The notes beneath the pieces were generated by a model that did not search any database, was not told the DNA's origin, and was given only the letters and a program-made list of their open reading frames with translations. The translations under genes were made by a program, and so were the position numbers. 5,751 bases of DNA from an uncultured Ruminococcus sp. (GTDB taxonomy: Bacteria > Bacillota > Clostridia > Oscillospirales > Ruminococcaceae): assembly GCA_902796865.1 (NCBI GenBank), contig CADBQZ010000039.1, positions 1 to 5,751 of the forward strand, in the 5' to 3' direction. Shown one piece after another: positions 5,459 to 5,751 of this stretch (its first letter is position 1; each line of letters opens with the position of its first letter).

Positions 5459-5751
5459 TTATTTATCCGCATCATCACTTTTTTCGTTTGACAGAAATTC
5501 CTGCATTTTTTCTATATAAAGCTTTGCCATATCGCTCATTATAATATCTTTTCTCTTTATGTAACCTATCTCCATATCACTGTCGGCGTCATCTTCCGCC
5601 TCAAATGGAACTGCTATATAGTCTTCTCCGTTCAGCTCGCCGCTTATTATACCGGAACAAAGAGTATATCCTTCAAGTCCGATCATTAGATTGAGCATTG
5701 TAGCTCTGTCGTTTACTTTTATCATTCTTGGATAGTCTTTTGCACAGTGTA
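5459..5751 (-). CDS. LysR-family transcriptional regulator, C-terminal end only (start outside window)
   Basis: The minus-strand frame is open from the window edge to the TAA at 5459-5461, giving 96 visible residues beginning H-C-A-K-D-Y-P-R-M-I. The sequence matches the end of a LysR-type substrate-binding domain: RATMLNLMIGLEGYTLCSGI is typical of the helix and strand that line the effector pocket in clostridial members, followed by MEIGYIKRKD and a last helix MAKLYIEKMQEF. LysR proteins are normally about 300 residues with an N-terminal winged helix-turn-helix, which must lie beyond 5751. The Met at 5725 is internal, not a start, since homologous sequence continues past it. The end is acidic (EAEDDADSD, then SNEKSDDADK). 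No clear terminator follows it, so read-through into sigK, 115 bases downstream on the same strand, is possible. The regulated genes are not visible. Confidence 0.8.
   Translation of the reverse strand, partial: HCAKDYPRMIKVNDRATMLNLMIGLEGYTLCSGIISGELNGEDYIAVPFEAEDDADSDMEIGYIKRKDIIMSDMAKLYIEKMQEFLSNEKSDDADK

Noticed and set aside
5459..5725. A complete 88-residue hypothetical protein starting at 5725
   Set aside because: The frame stays open to the window edge and the sequence is the end of a LysR substrate-binding domain, so the Met at 5725 is internal.

Overview
The window is ordinary chromosomal DNA from a low-GC, anaerobe-type Firmicute, most likely a spore-forming or formerly spore-forming member of the class Clostridia (Ruminococcus-like Oscillospirales is my guess). 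The grounds are strong AGGAGG-type ribosome binding sites, AT-rich intergenic DNA, a sporulation sigma factor of the SigK type, and a set of protein families (FIST, YkgJ cysteine cluster, DUF2156, COG2509-type FAD protein) often met in gut Clostridia. The species assignment is inference. I see no mobile element, CRISPR array, tRNA or rRNA.

Left half, plus strand (1-2933): the 3' end of a gene whose last 84 residues look like the end of a response-regulator receiver domain followed by half of a second one; three bases later a FIST-domain sensory protein (259-1446); an imperfect hairpin with a short T run (1461-1504); then two translationally coupled genes, a YkgJ-type cysteine-cluster protein (1523-2044) and a soluble DUF2156/phosphatidylglycerol-lysyltransferase-C-like protein (2037-2933). 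The arm ends in a 15-bp perfect hairpin (2946-2985) that can serve as a terminator for both converging strands.

Right half, minus strand (2987-5751), read from right to left: the C-terminal 96 residues of a LysR-type regulator cut by the window edge; an intergenic region of about 115 bases with small repeats and a possible sporulation-type promoter; sigK (start best placed at 5343), uninterrupted and with a hydrophobic pro-region; a hairpin terminator whose T run doubles as the -35 region of the next promoter; and a full-length 526-residue FAD-dependent protein.

Functional links: the receiver-tail and FIST genes form a plausible signal-input/two-component unit. The YkgJ and DUF2156 genes are coupled and may act together, but neither family has a firmly known role. 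SigK and the FAD protein are separate transcription units judging from the terminator and promoter between them. No clearly new system is visible. The points most worth checking are the half receiver domain next to FIST, the coupled cysteine-cluster/DUF2156 pair, and the compact regulatory DNA on both sides of sigK.
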